DNA of 64,000 nucleotides from Paenibacillus sp. USDA918EY (GTDB lineage: Bacteria; Bacillota; Bacilli; Paenibacillales; Paenibacillaceae): assembly GCF_009870825.1 (NCBI RefSeq), contig NZ_WTWY01000011.1, positions 124,001 to 188,000 of the forward strand, given 5' to 3'. Shown here piece by piece: positions 26,056 to 35,228 of the stretch. Positions within the stretch are counted from its first letter, which is position 1, and the number at the start of each line of letters is the position of its first letter. Under the pieces are notes generated by a model, which saw only the letters and a program-made list of their open reading frames with translations, did no database searches and had not been told where the DNA came from. A program made the translations under genes and the position numbers.

Positions 26056-26514
26056 ATGAAAGCGGAGGTTATTAATCCTTTTCTGGAATCCGCGCGGCTT
26101 GTCATTGAGCAGGTGATACAGGTATCCCCTTCGACGGGAAACCTTGGGGTAAAGACGGTCGAATTCTTTCAAGACCATATTTGGATTCAAATCGGAATGA
26201 CCGGACAGTTGAACGGAAATATTATGTTCGGCATTCATGAGAGCGTTGCGCTCCGGATGGTTTCCGTCATGATGGGCGGATATGTCTTGACGGAAATGGA
26301 CGAGATGGGGCAAAGCGCGATTTCCGAGCTCGGAAACATGATTAGCGGCAATGCGAGCACGATCTTGTCCAATCAGGGCGTCAGCGTCGACATTACGCCG
26401 CCGAAGGTTGTCAAAAGCGAACATGTGGTTTCGGCTTCTCCGCAGAAAGCGCTCAGCATCCCGCTGTTAATGGACGGAATCGGGGAACTTGACATCCAAG
26501 TCATGATTTCATAG
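26056..26514 (+). CDS. cheX: CheY-P phosphatase CheX
   Basis: A 152-residue chemotaxis phosphatase. The CheC/CheX/FliY active-site pattern E-x2-N followed ~21 residues later by Pro is present in SELGNMISGNAS with the VDITPP segment. It removes phosphate from CheY and so resets the flagellar switch. The ATG at 26056 is used; a GGAAGGGG site lies upstream at long spacing, and the preceding open residues are not part of the domain. Isolated from other che genes here. Confidence 0.87.
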   Translation: MKAEVINPFLESARLVIEQVIQVSPSTGNLGVKTVEFFQDHIWIQIGMTGQLNGNIMFGIHESVALRMVSVMMGGYVLTEMDEMGQSAISELGNMISGNASTILSNQGVSVDITPPKVVKSEHVVSASPQKALSIPLLMDGIGELDIQVMIS

Positions 26515-26640
26515 GAAAAATTACTTTTTACCTGCAGCGATTTCCTCCTAACGGCTGTTTCTGCTATCTTTAGAAGAAAGGCAAAAACGGGAGCGCGGCG
26601 GCGAACCGCCACGCGCATCGCTTAGGAGGATCTGGAAACC

Positions 26641-27414
26641 ATGTTGAAGGATAAAGTCGTGTTGATTACAGGGGCTTCGAGCGGAATCGGTCTGTTGACG
26701 GCGCAAATGCTCAGCGAAAAGGGGGCCGTCCCGGTTTTGGCGGCGCGCTCCGAAAGCAAGCTGGCCGAAGCCTCCGGCCGGATCGCCGGAAAACACGGGA
26801 TTCGGGTGCTCGACGTGACCAGCGAAGAAGAGGTCAGGCAGACCGTAGAAGAAACGATACGGGACTTCGGAGGAATCGACATTTTATTGAACAACGCGGG
26901 GTACGGCAAATTCGAAGCGGCTACGGACATGCCTTCCGAAGAATTCGGGCGGATGATGGACGTGAACTATATGGGGACCGTGCGCTGCACGAAGGCGGTG
27001 CTTCCCCATATGCTTGAGCGCCGCAGCGGGTTGATCGTCAACGTCGCGTCCATGGCCGGCAAAATCGGCACCGCCAAATCGACCGCCTACACGGCGACCA
27101 AACACGCGGTGCTCGGATTCAGCAACGCCCTGCGGCAGGAGCTGCGCGGCACGGGAGTCGCGGTGTCCACCGTCAATCCGGGCCCGATCGATACGCCTTT
27201 TTTCGATATCGCCGATCCTTCGGGAGGATACGTAAGCAGCGTCAAATGGCTGATGATGAAACCGGAACATGTCGCGCGCAAGATGGTGCGGCTGATGGAA
27301 ACGGGCAAGGAAGAGCTGAACCTGCCGCTCAAGGCTGCCGCGGCCATGCGATTGTACCAGCTGTTCCCGCGCCTGTCCGACAGGCTTACATACCGCATGA
27401 TGAATAAAAAATGA
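26641..27414 (+). CDS. Short-chain dehydrogenase/reductase (YqjQ-like)
   Basis: A 257-residue classical SDR. Cofactor loop TGASSGIG near residue 11, NNAGYG, catalytic Ser in VASMAG and the YTATK active-site Tyr/Lys pair. The NPGPIDTPFF segment is typical. Likely an NADP-dependent oxidoreductase; substrate unknown. AGGAGG site, own terminator immediately after. Confidence 0.85.
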   Translation: MLKDKVVLITGASSGIGLLTAQMLSEKGAVPVLAARSESKLAEASGRIAGKHGIRVLDVTSEEEVRQTVEETIRDFGGIDILLNNAGYGKFEAATDMPSEEFGRMMDVNYMGTVRCTKAVLPHMLERRSGLIVNVASMAGKIGTAKSTAYTATKHAVLGFSNALRQELRGTGVAVSTVNPGPIDTPFFDIADPSGGYVSSVKWLMMKPEHVARKMVRLMETGKEELNLPLKAAAAMRLYQLFPRLSDRLTYRMMNKK

Positions 27415-27417
27415 CAG

Positions 27418-27446
27418 GCCGGCTCGGGAAAGAGCCGGCTTTTTTG
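27418..27446 (+). terminator. Terminator of the SDR gene
   Basis: GCCGGCTC/GAGCCGGC stem and six to seven T. Confidence 0.88.
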
Positions 27447-27629
27447 GATCTATAGAGCATTTTATGATTTCCAGTGTCCCCGCCAATCATCTGAATCGGC
27501 TTTGAAGCCATAGCCTTACTTTTCGGGGGAATTATATGCCGCCGGTCCGGCCTGAAATTAATTTTTTGGTGCGGAGGCGCTTTTATCATATAATGGATAG
27601 GAATGACTTAGATAAAAGGATGGAATATA

Positions 27630-29033
27630 ATGAACGCAACTTCGTTTACAGCGCTGGGCATTGAACAGTCATTGATAAACAGCCTTTCGGAATACGGAAT
27701 CACGGAACCGACCCCGGTGCAGGCGGAGGCCATTCCCGCCATTTTGCGGGGAGCGGACGTGCTGGCACGTTCGCAGACGGGGACCGGCAAAACGTTGGCC
27801 TACCTGCTGCCGATCCTTCAGGGCATCGACGCCGGCCGGAAAGCGGCGCAAAAGCTGGTGATCGCCCCGACGCAGGAGCTCGCCATGCAGATCGTCAGGG
27901 AAGGCGAAAAATACGGACAAGACCGCGGCATCGGCGTGCTTGGACTGATCGGCGGCGCCGCCCTGAAGCGCCAGGTGGAAAAGCTGAAGCAGCATCCCCA
28001 GCTTATCGTCGGCACGCCGGGAAGGATCCGTGAGCTGATCGAAATCCGCAAGCTGAAGATGCATGAAGTGAACACGATCGTCGTGGATGAGGTGGATCAG
28101 GTGTTTCAGCTCGGCGGCGCGGCGGACGTGGATCGCATACTGCGCAGCGCCCTTCGGGGCCGTCAGCTCGTGTTTTTGTCGGCGACCGTCAGCCCGGAGA
28201 CGGCGGCGCTGGTCAAACGCGAGATGAACGCGCCGGTCGAGATCGGCATCGATCCGGACCAATCTACGGCCAAAGGGCTCGAGCATTTTTATTTTGCGGG
28301 CGAAGAAAGGGATAAAGTGGAGACGCTGCGCCGCGTCCTCCGCCACTATAATCCGAAAAAAGCGATTGTGTTCGTCAATCAGACGGAAACGATCGCCGAA
28401 GTACAGGCGAAATTGAATTATTTGGGCATTTCGGCGGAGGCGCTGTATGCGGACGCGGATAAGCTGAGCCGCAGCAGGGTGCTGTCCGGGTTCCGCGGCG
28501 GCAAGTTCAAGGTGCTGGTTGCGAGCGACGTGGCCGCCCGCGGTCTCGATATCGAAGAGCTCGAGATGGTCGTAAACTATGATCCGCCGGCGGATGCCGA
28601 GCATTACGTGCACCGTGCGGGACGCACCGGACGCATGGGCCGAAGCGGCCTGGTTCTTTCCCTTGTAACGTACCGGCAAATTTTCATCATGAACAAATTT
28701 GCGAAGGAGCTCGGCATTCCGCTCGAAGAGCGCCGGCTGTACGGCGGCAAGGTGTTGAAGCCGGGGGCGGCGCCCGGGGGGCGCGGACAGTCCGGCACCC
28801 GGAAATCCGCGGACAAGGGACCGAATGCCAAAATCGCTGCGGATGCTTCAGGCAACGGCTCAACAAGAGACGCAGCGGCCAGGGAAGAGACGCGCAGGCC
28901 GTCCGGACCGGGCAAAAGCAAAAGCGAACCTGCCCGCGGCGGCAAGCCGCCGGCTCGAAACGACAGCCAGCGGGAGCGCGACCGGAAAAACAAAGGGGCT
29001 CCCAAATGGTTGAAGGACAAAAAACGCCCTTGA
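27630..29033 (+). CDS. DEAD-box-type RNA helicase with DEVD motif II
   Basis: A 467-residue ATP-dependent RNA helicase. Motifs in order: Q-motif TPVQ, SQTGTGKT, PTQELA, GTPGRI, motif II DEVD instead of DEAD, SAT, ASDVAARGLDI and HRAGRTGR. The C-terminus from ~residue 375 is a long, low-complexity, basic RGG/Lys-rich tail that would bind RNA non-specifically. The short core and variant motif recall YfmL of Bacillus, linked to ribosome assembly and cold. An ATG with a moderate ribosome site; 39 bp before ecsA but probably separate. Confidence 0.88.
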   Translation: MNATSFTALGIEQSLINSLSEYGITEPTPVQAEAIPAILRGADVLARSQTGTGKTLAYLLPILQGIDAGRKAAQKLVIAPTQELAMQIVREGEKYGQDRGIGVLGLIGGAALKRQVEKLKQHPQLIVGTPGRIRELIEIRKLKMHEVNTIVVDEVDQVFQLGGAADVDRILRSALRGRQLVFLSATVSPETAALVKREMNAPVEIGIDPDQSTAKGLEHFYFAGEERDKVETLRRVLRHYNPKKAIVFVNQTETIAEVQAKLNYLGISAEALYADADKLSRSRVLSGFRGGKFKVLVASDVAARGLDIEELEMVVNYDPPADAEHYVHRAGRTGRMGRSGLVLSLVTYRQIFIMNKFAKELGIPLEERRLYGGKVLKPGAAPGGRGQSGTRKSADKGPNAKIAADASGNGSTRDAAAREETRRPSGPGKSKSEPARGGKPPARNDSQRERDRKNKGAPKWLKDKKRP

Positions 29034-29072
29034 CGTAAAAAGCGGTATACGGCATTTCATGGAGGTGTTGCA

Positions 29073-29819
29073 ATGAACGGAAATACGGTATTGGATATTC
29101 AAGGCTTAAGCGGGGGCTACAGCATAAACCGCCCCGTGCTTCACGACATATCCTTTCAGGTTAACCCGGGCGAAATGGTCGGTTTGATCGGTTTGAACGG
29201 CGCCGGAAAAAGCACGACCATGAAGCATATTCTCGGGCTCATGAATCCCCAAAAGGGGGAGATTCGGGTACGGGGGAAAAAGCGGGAGGAAGATGCGGAA
29301 ACCTATCACGGCTCCTTGGCTTTCGTCCCGGAATCCCCGCTTTTGTACGACGAGATGACCGTCCGCGAGCATCTCGAATTTACGGCGAGAGCCTATAACG
29401 TTCCGCGCAGCGATTACGAGGAACGTGCGGACAGGCTGTCCCGCATTTTCCGGATGCAGGACAAAATGGACAGCCTGTCCACGCATTTGTCCAAAGGGAT
29501 GCGGCAGAAAGTCATGATCATGTGCGCTTTCGTGGCCCGCCCGTCGCTGTATATCATCGACGAGCCGTTTCTCGGGCTTGATCCGCTCGGCATCCGGTCT
29601 TTGCTGGATTTTATGGTTGAATTGAAGGAAGGGGGCTCGTCCATTCTGCTGAGCTCCCATATCCTTTCGACGATCGAGAACTACTGCGACCGGTTTGTCG
29701 TGCTGCATCAGGGAAGCGTCATCGCGCAAGGTCCGCTGGAAGCGATCGAAGCGCAGGCGGGAACGGCCGGGGCAGGGCTTGAAGAAATGTTCTATACCCT
29801 CGTGCAAGGCAGGGATTGA
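29073..29819 (+). CDS. ecsA: ABC transporter ATP-binding protein EcsA
   Basis: A 248-residue ATPase: Walker A GLNGAGKST, signature LSKGMRQK, Walker B LYIIDEP and the switch His in LLSSHIL. With EcsB it forms the Ecs transporter, which in Bacillus affects secretion, competence, sporulation and the activity of intramembrane protease RasP. GGAGGTGTTG ribosome site. Overlaps the EcsB gene region without a gap. Confidence 0.88.
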   Translation: MNGNTVLDIQGLSGGYSINRPVLHDISFQVNPGEMVGLIGLNGAGKSTTMKHILGLMNPQKGEIRVRGKKREEDAETYHGSLAFVPESPLLYDEMTVREHLEFTARAYNVPRSDYEERADRLSRIFRMQDKMDSLSTHLSKGMRQKVMIMCAFVARPSLYIIDEPFLGLDPLGIRSLLDFMVELKEGGSSILLSSHILSTIENYCDRFVVLHQGSVIAQGPLEAIEAQAGTAGAGLEEMFYTLVQGRD

Positions 29820-29821
29820 CG

Positions 29822-31045
29822 ATGGACCTGATGAAATTAAGGGCGGAACGCCGTAGCCGCTTCTGGGGAAAAGAAGTGCTGCCGTACCTCGGTTACGTTT
29901 TCCAAAGCGGCGTGGCGGTGCTTTTCATGTTTGCGCTGATCGCCTTTTCGGCATGGTATACGGCTTTCGTTCAGCATCTTCCTGCCGGGCTGCCGATCCG
30001 CTGGATCATGCTGGTTTTGTTGGTGCCTTTGACGGTAAACAGCAGCTTTAGAACCTACCTGGTTCCGGCGGACAGCGTTTTCCTGCTGCCCCAGGAATCC
30101 CGGATGGCAAGCTATTTCAAAGGAAGCTGGATCGGCGGCGTCGTTTACAAACTGCTGGTTTTAGCCATCATCTTTCTTATTTTATGGCCGCTATACGTTC
30201 GCAGCGATGTCAATCCGAAGTCCTTTTGGCTGTTCCTGATCGTTCTGGTCGGGCTCAAGCTGTTGGCCAGCCACGGCTGCTGGAAAGAGCTGCGGATGGT
30301 TTCACGGAAGGCCGCGCTCGCGTACAGGCTGCTGCGTTACGTCGCGCTTGCGCTCTCCGTGGCCGCTTGGATGTGGCAGCCGGCGGGGCGCAGCTTGATC
30401 TTTATCGCGCTGCTTGCGGTCACGTATCTCGCAGCGCTGCGCATCCCGGCCAAACATCCCGTGGCATGGGAGAGGCTGATTGCCCAAGAAAAAGTACAGG
30501 TCGGACGCGTGCTGATGATTCTGGGCTGGTTCGTCAATGTCCCGGGCAGGGAGCAGCGCGTTTATGCGCGAAAATGGCTTTCCTGGGCCGGAAACGGCAT
30601 CCCGTGGAAACCGGAAACGGCGTACCGGTACCTGCTCGTCAAAAGCTTCGTGCGCAGCGACATTTTGGGCATCGTGCTTCGGGTCGGCATATTGGCGGCG
30701 TTTTTGGCATGGTGGCAGCGGGGCGGCATCGTCGGCTCCGTCATCTATTTGTTTTTCGTATTTTTGGCAGGGGTTCAGCTGTCGTCGCTGCTGCGCTTTC
30801 ACAGCGAATCCTTTTGGCTTCACGTATATCCGATCGCGCCCGGCAGCCGCAGAAGCAATGCGGTCAAGCTCGCGTTTCAAATTCAGCTGCTGTTTGCGGC
30901 CGTAACCTGGCTTCCGCTGCTTGGAGCGGGGCCCGGCCGTTTCGGCGCCGTCTTTATGACGCTGGCGGGCGGGATCGTCCTCTGTTTGCTGTTCCGTTTT
31001 TTTGCCAACAGAAAAAAAGCGTCCGACGACGAAGACGAAGATTGA
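29822..31045 (+). CDS. ecsB: ABC transporter permease EcsB
   Basis: A 407-residue membrane protein with about ten segments and the EcsB-type start (LRAERRSRFWGKEVLPYLGYV). The ATG two bases after the ecsA stop is the likely start; an in-frame TTG lies two codons earlier. Translational coupling with ecsA is expected. No ecsC follows; a bidirectional terminator separates it from the YjcZ gene. Confidence 0.87.
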   Translation: MDLMKLRAERRSRFWGKEVLPYLGYVFQSGVAVLFMFALIAFSAWYTAFVQHLPAGLPIRWIMLVLLVPLTVNSSFRTYLVPADSVFLLPQESRMASYFKGSWIGGVVYKLLVLAIIFLILWPLYVRSDVNPKSFWLFLIVLVGLKLLASHGCWKELRMVSRKAALAYRLLRYVALALSVAAWMWQPAGRSLIFIALLAVTYLAALRIPAKHPVAWERLIAQEKVQVGRVLMILGWFVNVPGREQRVYARKWLSWAGNGIPWKPETAYRYLLVKSFVRSDILGIVLRVGILAAFLAWWQRGGIVGSVIYLFFVFLAGVQLSSLLRFHSESFWLHVYPIAPGSRRSNAVKLAFQIQLLFAAVTWLPLLGAGPGRFGAVFMTLAGGIVLCLLFRFFANRKKASDDEDED

Positions 31046-31065
31046 CGGAATTTCACATCGAAATA

Positions 31066-31105
31066 AAAAGGCATAAGGCGGGAGAATCCCGGCCTTATGC
31101 CTTTT
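31066..31105. terminator. Bidirectional terminator between ecsB and the YjcZ-like gene
   Basis: AAAAGGCATAAGGC pairs with GCCTTATGCCTTTT. Confidence 0.82.
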
Positions 31106-31137
31106 CGTAATTCTATGCTTGATCCAAGGATGCGAGA

Positions 31138-31257
31138 TCAGATCCAGAAAGAACGGGTGATGATGACCAGAAGGATGAAGAGAACAAGGATTGCTCCGGT
31201 GTTATGAAACAACCCGTGACAACCGTATCCGTACGCGCCTCTTACTTCTTCGCTCAT
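31138..31257 (-). CDS. YjcZ-family sporulation peptide
   Basis: A 39-residue peptide with a Gly/Tyr N-terminal part (GAYGYGCHG) and one membrane helix (AILVLFILLVIITRSFW). This is the pattern of the YjcZ/YhjQ-type small sporulation proteins of Bacillaceae. AAAGGGGAA lies before the ATG. A sigma-K-like -10 sequence (CATATGATA) sits about 40 bp upstream, in agreement with spore-stage expression. Function in the family is unknown. Confidence 0.72.
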   Translation of the reverse strand: MSEEVRGAYGYGCHGLFHNTGAILVLFILLVIITRSFWI

Positions 31258-31298
31258 TGTTCATTCCCCTTTACATTGGATTGTTTTGACTTACACCG

Positions 31299-31307
31299 TA
31301 TCATATG
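31299..31307 (-). promoter_or_regulatory. Sigma-K/E-like -10 box of the YjcZ-like gene
   Basis: Reading on the minus strand, CATATGATA fits CATANNNTA exactly. An AC dinucleotide lies 15 bp upstream, two short of the usual spacing. Confidence 0.4.
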
Positions 31308-31395
31308 TCTAGGGGGATATCTGTGCTTGGGCAATCACCCGTTCCAGGATAAAAAACAATTCCCTGGATCATGGACCGTTCTGACAGACGCGCTG

Positions 31396-32694
31396 CTATT
31401 TCCGCAAATCGAGTATTCCCTTGTGCACCAGATCAAACAGATCTTCGAGGTATTCTTCCTCGATGCAGGAAAACGCGATGCGAAGGTCATGCTCGCCGAG
31501 CGCGATCGTTCCGACACCGTATTGATGAAGGATATGCGTGCGCAGCTCTTCCGCGGATACATCCTTCAGCTTCAGGCACATGAAGTAACCCGAGTTGAAC
31601 GGATAATAGTCCCACGCGTCCCCGTATTTTCCGCTGTCAAGCAGCGTTTTGACTTTATTGGCGCGGCCTTTCATGATTTGGAATTTTTCTTCCTTCTGCG
31701 CATGAAATTCCGGCGATTTAAGCGCATCGAGCACAAACGTCTGCGAAGGATGGGAGCAGCTGGAAACGGTGGCGCGGATGATGCCGAGCGTTTTTTGCTC
31801 CAGCGCATTCAGCACGTCTTTGTTTTCGGAAACATAGGTGATAAACCCGACGCGGAAGCCCCACACGAATTCTTCCTTGGTTGCGCCGTCGACTTTGACG
31901 GCGAGGACCCGCGGATGAAGACCGGCCAGCTTGCCGAACAACGACTCCTTCAGGGAATCTTCAAAAAAGAGCCCGAAATAAGCGTCGTCCGTGACCACGA
32001 CCACGTTGATGCCTGCCTCCGCCGCTTCCTTGACGGCCGCAACGATTTCTTCCCCTTCTTTAAGCCCCGGGGTGTATCCCGTCGGGTTGTTCGGGAAGTT
32101 GAGGATCACGATCGCTTTGCCTTTGTCCTTTTGCGCAAGCAGCGCCTCGCGCAGGCCTTGGCTGTTGAACGTCATTTCGTCCGTGAAGAGCGGATAATTG
32201 ACGATGTCCGCGTGGCGGCGGATGCCGAAGGTCAGCTCGTAGTTCTCCCAGTTTTTGTCCGGGAAAATGACGGCGTCCCCTTCATCGACGAACAGGTCGG
32301 CAACGATGCTGAGGCCGTGCGTCAGCGCGTTGGTTACGATCGGATTGCTGACCGATTTCCCTTCCAGGGAAGGATTTTCTTCCTTCATTTTGGCAAGCCA
32401 GGCGGTCCGAAGTTCGGGTTTGCCGGCAGGAGGAGCGTAAGGATAAAGATCCTTCGGCTGATAGGCGGACAGCTTGCTTTGGATGACGTCCAAATGCATC
32501 GGAATGCCGCCTTCCGTCGCGATGCCGATCGTCGCGTTGTATTTTTTGGCATGGCCGGCGGCTTCGGCGGATTGGCTCAAAATGCCTTCCTTCGGAAAAT
32601 AGATTTCTTTTCCCAGCGTGGACAGCATGTCGTGCACATGCGGATTGCCGGATTTGATGCTTTCGTTCAATTGTTCAGCAGGTCGGTTTACCAT
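31396..32694 (-). CDS. PLP-dependent class I/II aminotransferase
   Basis: A 432-residue fold-type I aminotransferase. Recognisable are NFPNNPTGYTP, the PLP-ring Asp/Tyr in DDAYFGLFFE, and a likely Schiff-base Lys in VDGATKEEFVWGFRVGF. The DGATKE context is typical of a subgroup acting on aromatic or other amino acids; the substrate is not clear. The ATG at 32694 is chosen because GGAAGG lies nine bases upstream; ATGs at 32703 and 32748 are poorer. Confidence 0.83.
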   Translation of the reverse strand: MVNRPAEQLNESIKSGNPHVHDMLSTLGKEIYFPKEGILSQSAEAAGHAKKYNATIGIATEGGIPMHLDVIQSKLSAYQPKDLYPYAPPAGKPELRTAWLAKMKEENPSLEGKSVSNPIVTNALTHGLSIVADLFVDEGDAVIFPDKNWENYELTFGIRRHADIVNYPLFTDEMTFNSQGLREALLAQKDKGKAIVILNFPNNPTGYTPGLKEGEEIVAAVKEAAEAGINVVVVTDDAYFGLFFEDSLKESLFGKLAGLHPRVLAVKVDGATKEEFVWGFRVGFITYVSENKDVLNALEQKTLGIIRATVSSCSHPSQTFVLDALKSPEFHAQKEEKFQIMKGRANKVKTLLDSGKYGDAWDYYPFNSGYFMCLKLKDVSAEELRTHILHQYGVGTIALGEHDLRIAFSCIEEEYLEDLFDLVHKGILDLRK

Positions 32695-32832
32695 GTCTTC
32701 CATCCTTCCAAATCGGTTGTAATGTCGGAAATGAAGCGGGATTTCCATGTAAGGTTTCCGTATTAACTGCCTAACATTATATCATTTGCAGCAGGAGCCG
32801 TCACGGCAAAAGGAGCTTTTTATACCGGGCGG

Positions 32833-33492
32833 TCATTCATTTATTTCCGAATTTCTGTCCGGCGTCCCTCTTTTCTTTTTGGGTTCGGCCGGAGCGCTGA
32901 CGCGGATCAGTTCGGCTGTTTCAAGGTCGCGACTGCCGCCCCGGGACGAAAGCCCGCAAAGCACCCGGTTCCTTTCGTCATCCGCCAGGTTTTGCCCGAA
33001 TTTGAATTTGGCGGTAACCTGGTCCGGGACGATCTTGACGACGGCCACGTTGCGCAGCCGCGGGGCGTAGGCCGGGTTGGCGGGATCGATCGGATCATAG
33101 CCGCCTTCCGGTTGGAGTTTTTTCATCAGCAGCGTGAACACCGCCGCTTTCTCTTGCACATCCGTTACAATTTCGGCCCGGCCGCTTGCCGTGACGCTTT
33201 TGAAATAAGTCGTTGCCGGACAGGCCAGGTTCGGGTCGGTGAAATAGGAAGGGATGACCGCATATTCATCGGCCACGCTGAAGCTGACCGCCGGATTCGC
33301 TTTTAGGTGGTCTATTTTTTCGCCGATCCGGCTGCCGTGAAAATAAAAGATGCCCTGATCGTACACAAAATTGAGCGGCGTAACCCGCGGGCGCCCGTCT
33401 TCCGAGACGGTGCCGAGAAAGCCGAAGCTCATCCCGGACAAAAACGCGTCGATTTCCTTTTCCTCGGTAACGGTGAATTCATTTCTTCTCAT
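32833..33492 (-). CDS. Pyridoxamine 5'-phosphate oxidase-like flavoprotein
   Basis: A 219-residue split-barrel protein: FLGTVSEDGRPRVTPLNFVYDQGIFYFHG is the standard PNPOx-like/nitroimidazole-resistance (Nim) start, binding FMN or heme. A Lys/Arg-rich tail follows from residue ~195. It is divergent from a MocR regulator, and such pairs often mean the regulator controls the oxidase-like gene. True PNP oxidase activity is doubtful; a flavin-dependent reductase is equally likely. GGGGGG site before the ATG. Confidence 0.8.
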   Translation of the reverse strand: MRRNEFTVTEEKEIDAFLSGMSFGFLGTVSEDGRPRVTPLNFVYDQGIFYFHGSRIGEKIDHLKANPAVSFSVADEYAVIPSYFTDPNLACPATTYFKSVTASGRAEIVTDVQEKAAVFTLLMKKLQPEGGYDPIDPANPAYAPRLRNVAVVKIVPDQVTAKFKFGQNLADDERNRVLCGLSSRGGSRDLETAELIRVSAPAEPKKKRGTPDRNSEINE

Positions 33493-33580
33493 TTTATATT
33501 CCCCCCACTATCTTTTTTGCCGTTTTGCATGACGTCCGATGTTCGGTCCGCAAAAGCTTTTTGTCAGCATAACGGACGCA

Positions 33581-33609
33581 TTGACAACAAAAAAGATCCA
33601 ATTTAGATT
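33581..33609 (+). promoter_or_regulatory. Promoter of the MocR gene, with a direct TCCAAT repeat
   Basis: TTGACA, 17 bp, TAGATT. TCCAAT occurs at 33597 and 33621 in direct orientation, 24 bp apart; MocR proteins usually bind direct repeats. Confidence 0.5.
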
Positions 33610-33658
33610 AAATTTTATAGTCCAATGTTGCACGTTGTTTAGAAAAGAGGCTGACAAG

Positions 33659-35110
33659 ATGGAATTGACGCTCCATATGCAGGCATATCTCGACCAATAC
33701 CGGTTCAAATATCTGGCGCTTTACCATGCTTTGCGGGAGGCCATTCAGGACGGGCGTTTGCCGGGCGGCATGAAGCTGCCGTCGACCCGGGAGCTGGCGG
33801 AACAGTACGGGTTGTCGCGCGGGGCGGTCGCCCAAAGCTACGACATGCTGATGGCGGAAGGATACGTTCATGCCGAAACGGGCAGGGGAACCTTTGTTAC
33901 TGACGCAGGCTATTCCCCCCGGCAGGCGGAGAACATAAAGGAATCGCCGATCAGGCTCTCGAGATGGGGCGATCGTCTGCTTCACCTCCCGGCTGCGCCT
34001 TTGGAGCCCGCAACACGGGCGGACATCAGCTTTGTCAATCAGCCGCTTGAAATGAGCCGGTTTCCGTATGAAGAATGGCGGAGCGCGCTATCCCATGCAG
34101 GGGGGCCCAAAGGAACCGGACTGCAGCATAAAGCGCCGCCGGAAGGCGACGGGCAGCTGCGCGAGGCGATCGCTTCCCATTTGCGCGTGACGCGGGGCAT
34201 TATGGCCCGTCCGGAGCATGTCGTTCTTTTTAACGGTTCGATGCAGGCCATCGTGCTGCTGTTTCAGCTGCTGATGAATGAAGGAGAGGCTGCGGTCGTG
34301 GAAAATCCGGGGTTTCACGGCATCCGCAGTGCGATCGGAGCCTGCGGCGGCAAAGTCATTCCCGCGGCGGTCGACCGCCAAGGAGTGCTGCCGCAGGAAT
34401 GGGACGCGGGGATTCTGTTCGTGACGCCGAGCAGGCAGTATCCGACGGGAGCCGTACTCAGCCTGCAGCGGCGGAGACAGCTTCTCGAGTGGGCGGAGCG
34501 GCATGACGCCGTCATCATCGAAGACGATTATGACAGCGAATTCCGTTTTGGAGGACGGCCGATCGAGCCGCTGAAGACGCTTGACACTCAGGAACGCGTC
34601 ATTTATATCGGCTCCTTCTCCCAGACGATGTTCCCCGGGCTGAGGCTCGGGTATGCGGTCCTGCCGGAAGGGCTGGTTGCGGCTGCCGTACGCGCCAAAT
34701 CGCTGTATGAGCCGATGTCGCCGGGGCTGCTGGAGCAGCGGGCGTTAGCCAGGTTTATGGCCAAGGGCTGCTATACGCGTCATTTGCGCAGGCTGACCCG
34801 GCTGTACGGGGCGAGACACCGCCAATTCTGGAACAGAATGCACGAAATGGCCGGCGGGCTTTTCGAGCTGATGCCCGGCGACGCAGGATTGCACGTGTAT
34901 GCGAACTGGCTGAAATCGCCGGAGGCGTTCGGGGCGTTCTGCGAAGCCGCAAACCGAAGAGGCGTTTATTTCCGCGATGCCCAGGCGTACTGGATGGACC
35001 AGGGGCCGCCGGCCGCCTGTTTCGGGTTCGCCCATCTGACGGAGGAGAAGATGGAGGAAGGCATCCGCAGACTTGCGCTTGCATGGCAGGATGTGCAAAA
35101 ATTCTCGTGA
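33659..35110 (+). CDS. MocR/GabR-type regulator lacking the PLP lysine
   Basis: A 483-residue fusion of a GntR winged HTH (residues ~10-75; LPSTRELAEQYGLSRGAVAQSYDML) and an aminotransferase-like domain (~115-480). Members of the family bind PLP through a Lys in an FSK segment. Here that segment reads GSFSQTMFPGLRLGY, so position 322 is Gln (codon CAG at 34622-34624). The PLP-ring Asp/Tyr in EDDYDSEFRF are kept. It may therefore sense a different ligand or bind PLP non-covalently. ATG at 33659 with AAAAGAGG upstream. Divergent from the PNPOx-like gene. Confidence 0.87.
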   Translation: MELTLHMQAYLDQYRFKYLALYHALREAIQDGRLPGGMKLPSTRELAEQYGLSRGAVAQSYDMLMAEGYVHAETGRGTFVTDAGYSPRQAENIKESPIRLSRWGDRLLHLPAAPLEPATRADISFVNQPLEMSRFPYEEWRSALSHAGGPKGTGLQHKAPPEGDGQLREAIASHLRVTRGIMARPEHVVLFNGSMQAIVLLFQLLMNEGEAAVVENPGFHGIRSAIGACGGKVIPAAVDRQGVLPQEWDAGILFVTPSRQYPTGAVLSLQRRRQLLEWAERHDAVIIEDDYDSEFRFGGRPIEPLKTLDTQERVIYIGSFSQTMFPGLRLGYAVLPEGLVAAAVRAKSLYEPMSPGLLEQRALARFMAKGCYTRHLRRLTRLYGARHRQFWNRMHEMAGGLFELMPGDAGLHVYANWLKSPEAFGAFCEAANRRGVYFRDAQAYWMDQGPPAACFGFAHLTEEKMEEGIRRLALAWQDVQKFS

Positions 35111-35228
35111 AGGGGTATCATGGAGATAGATTTTTGAAAAACACCGCCGGCATGCGGCTCTCGCTTATGGAAAATACGGCGATCAACGTTTTTCTTGTAA
35201 AGTAAATATCCTAAGGGGGAATGACGAC

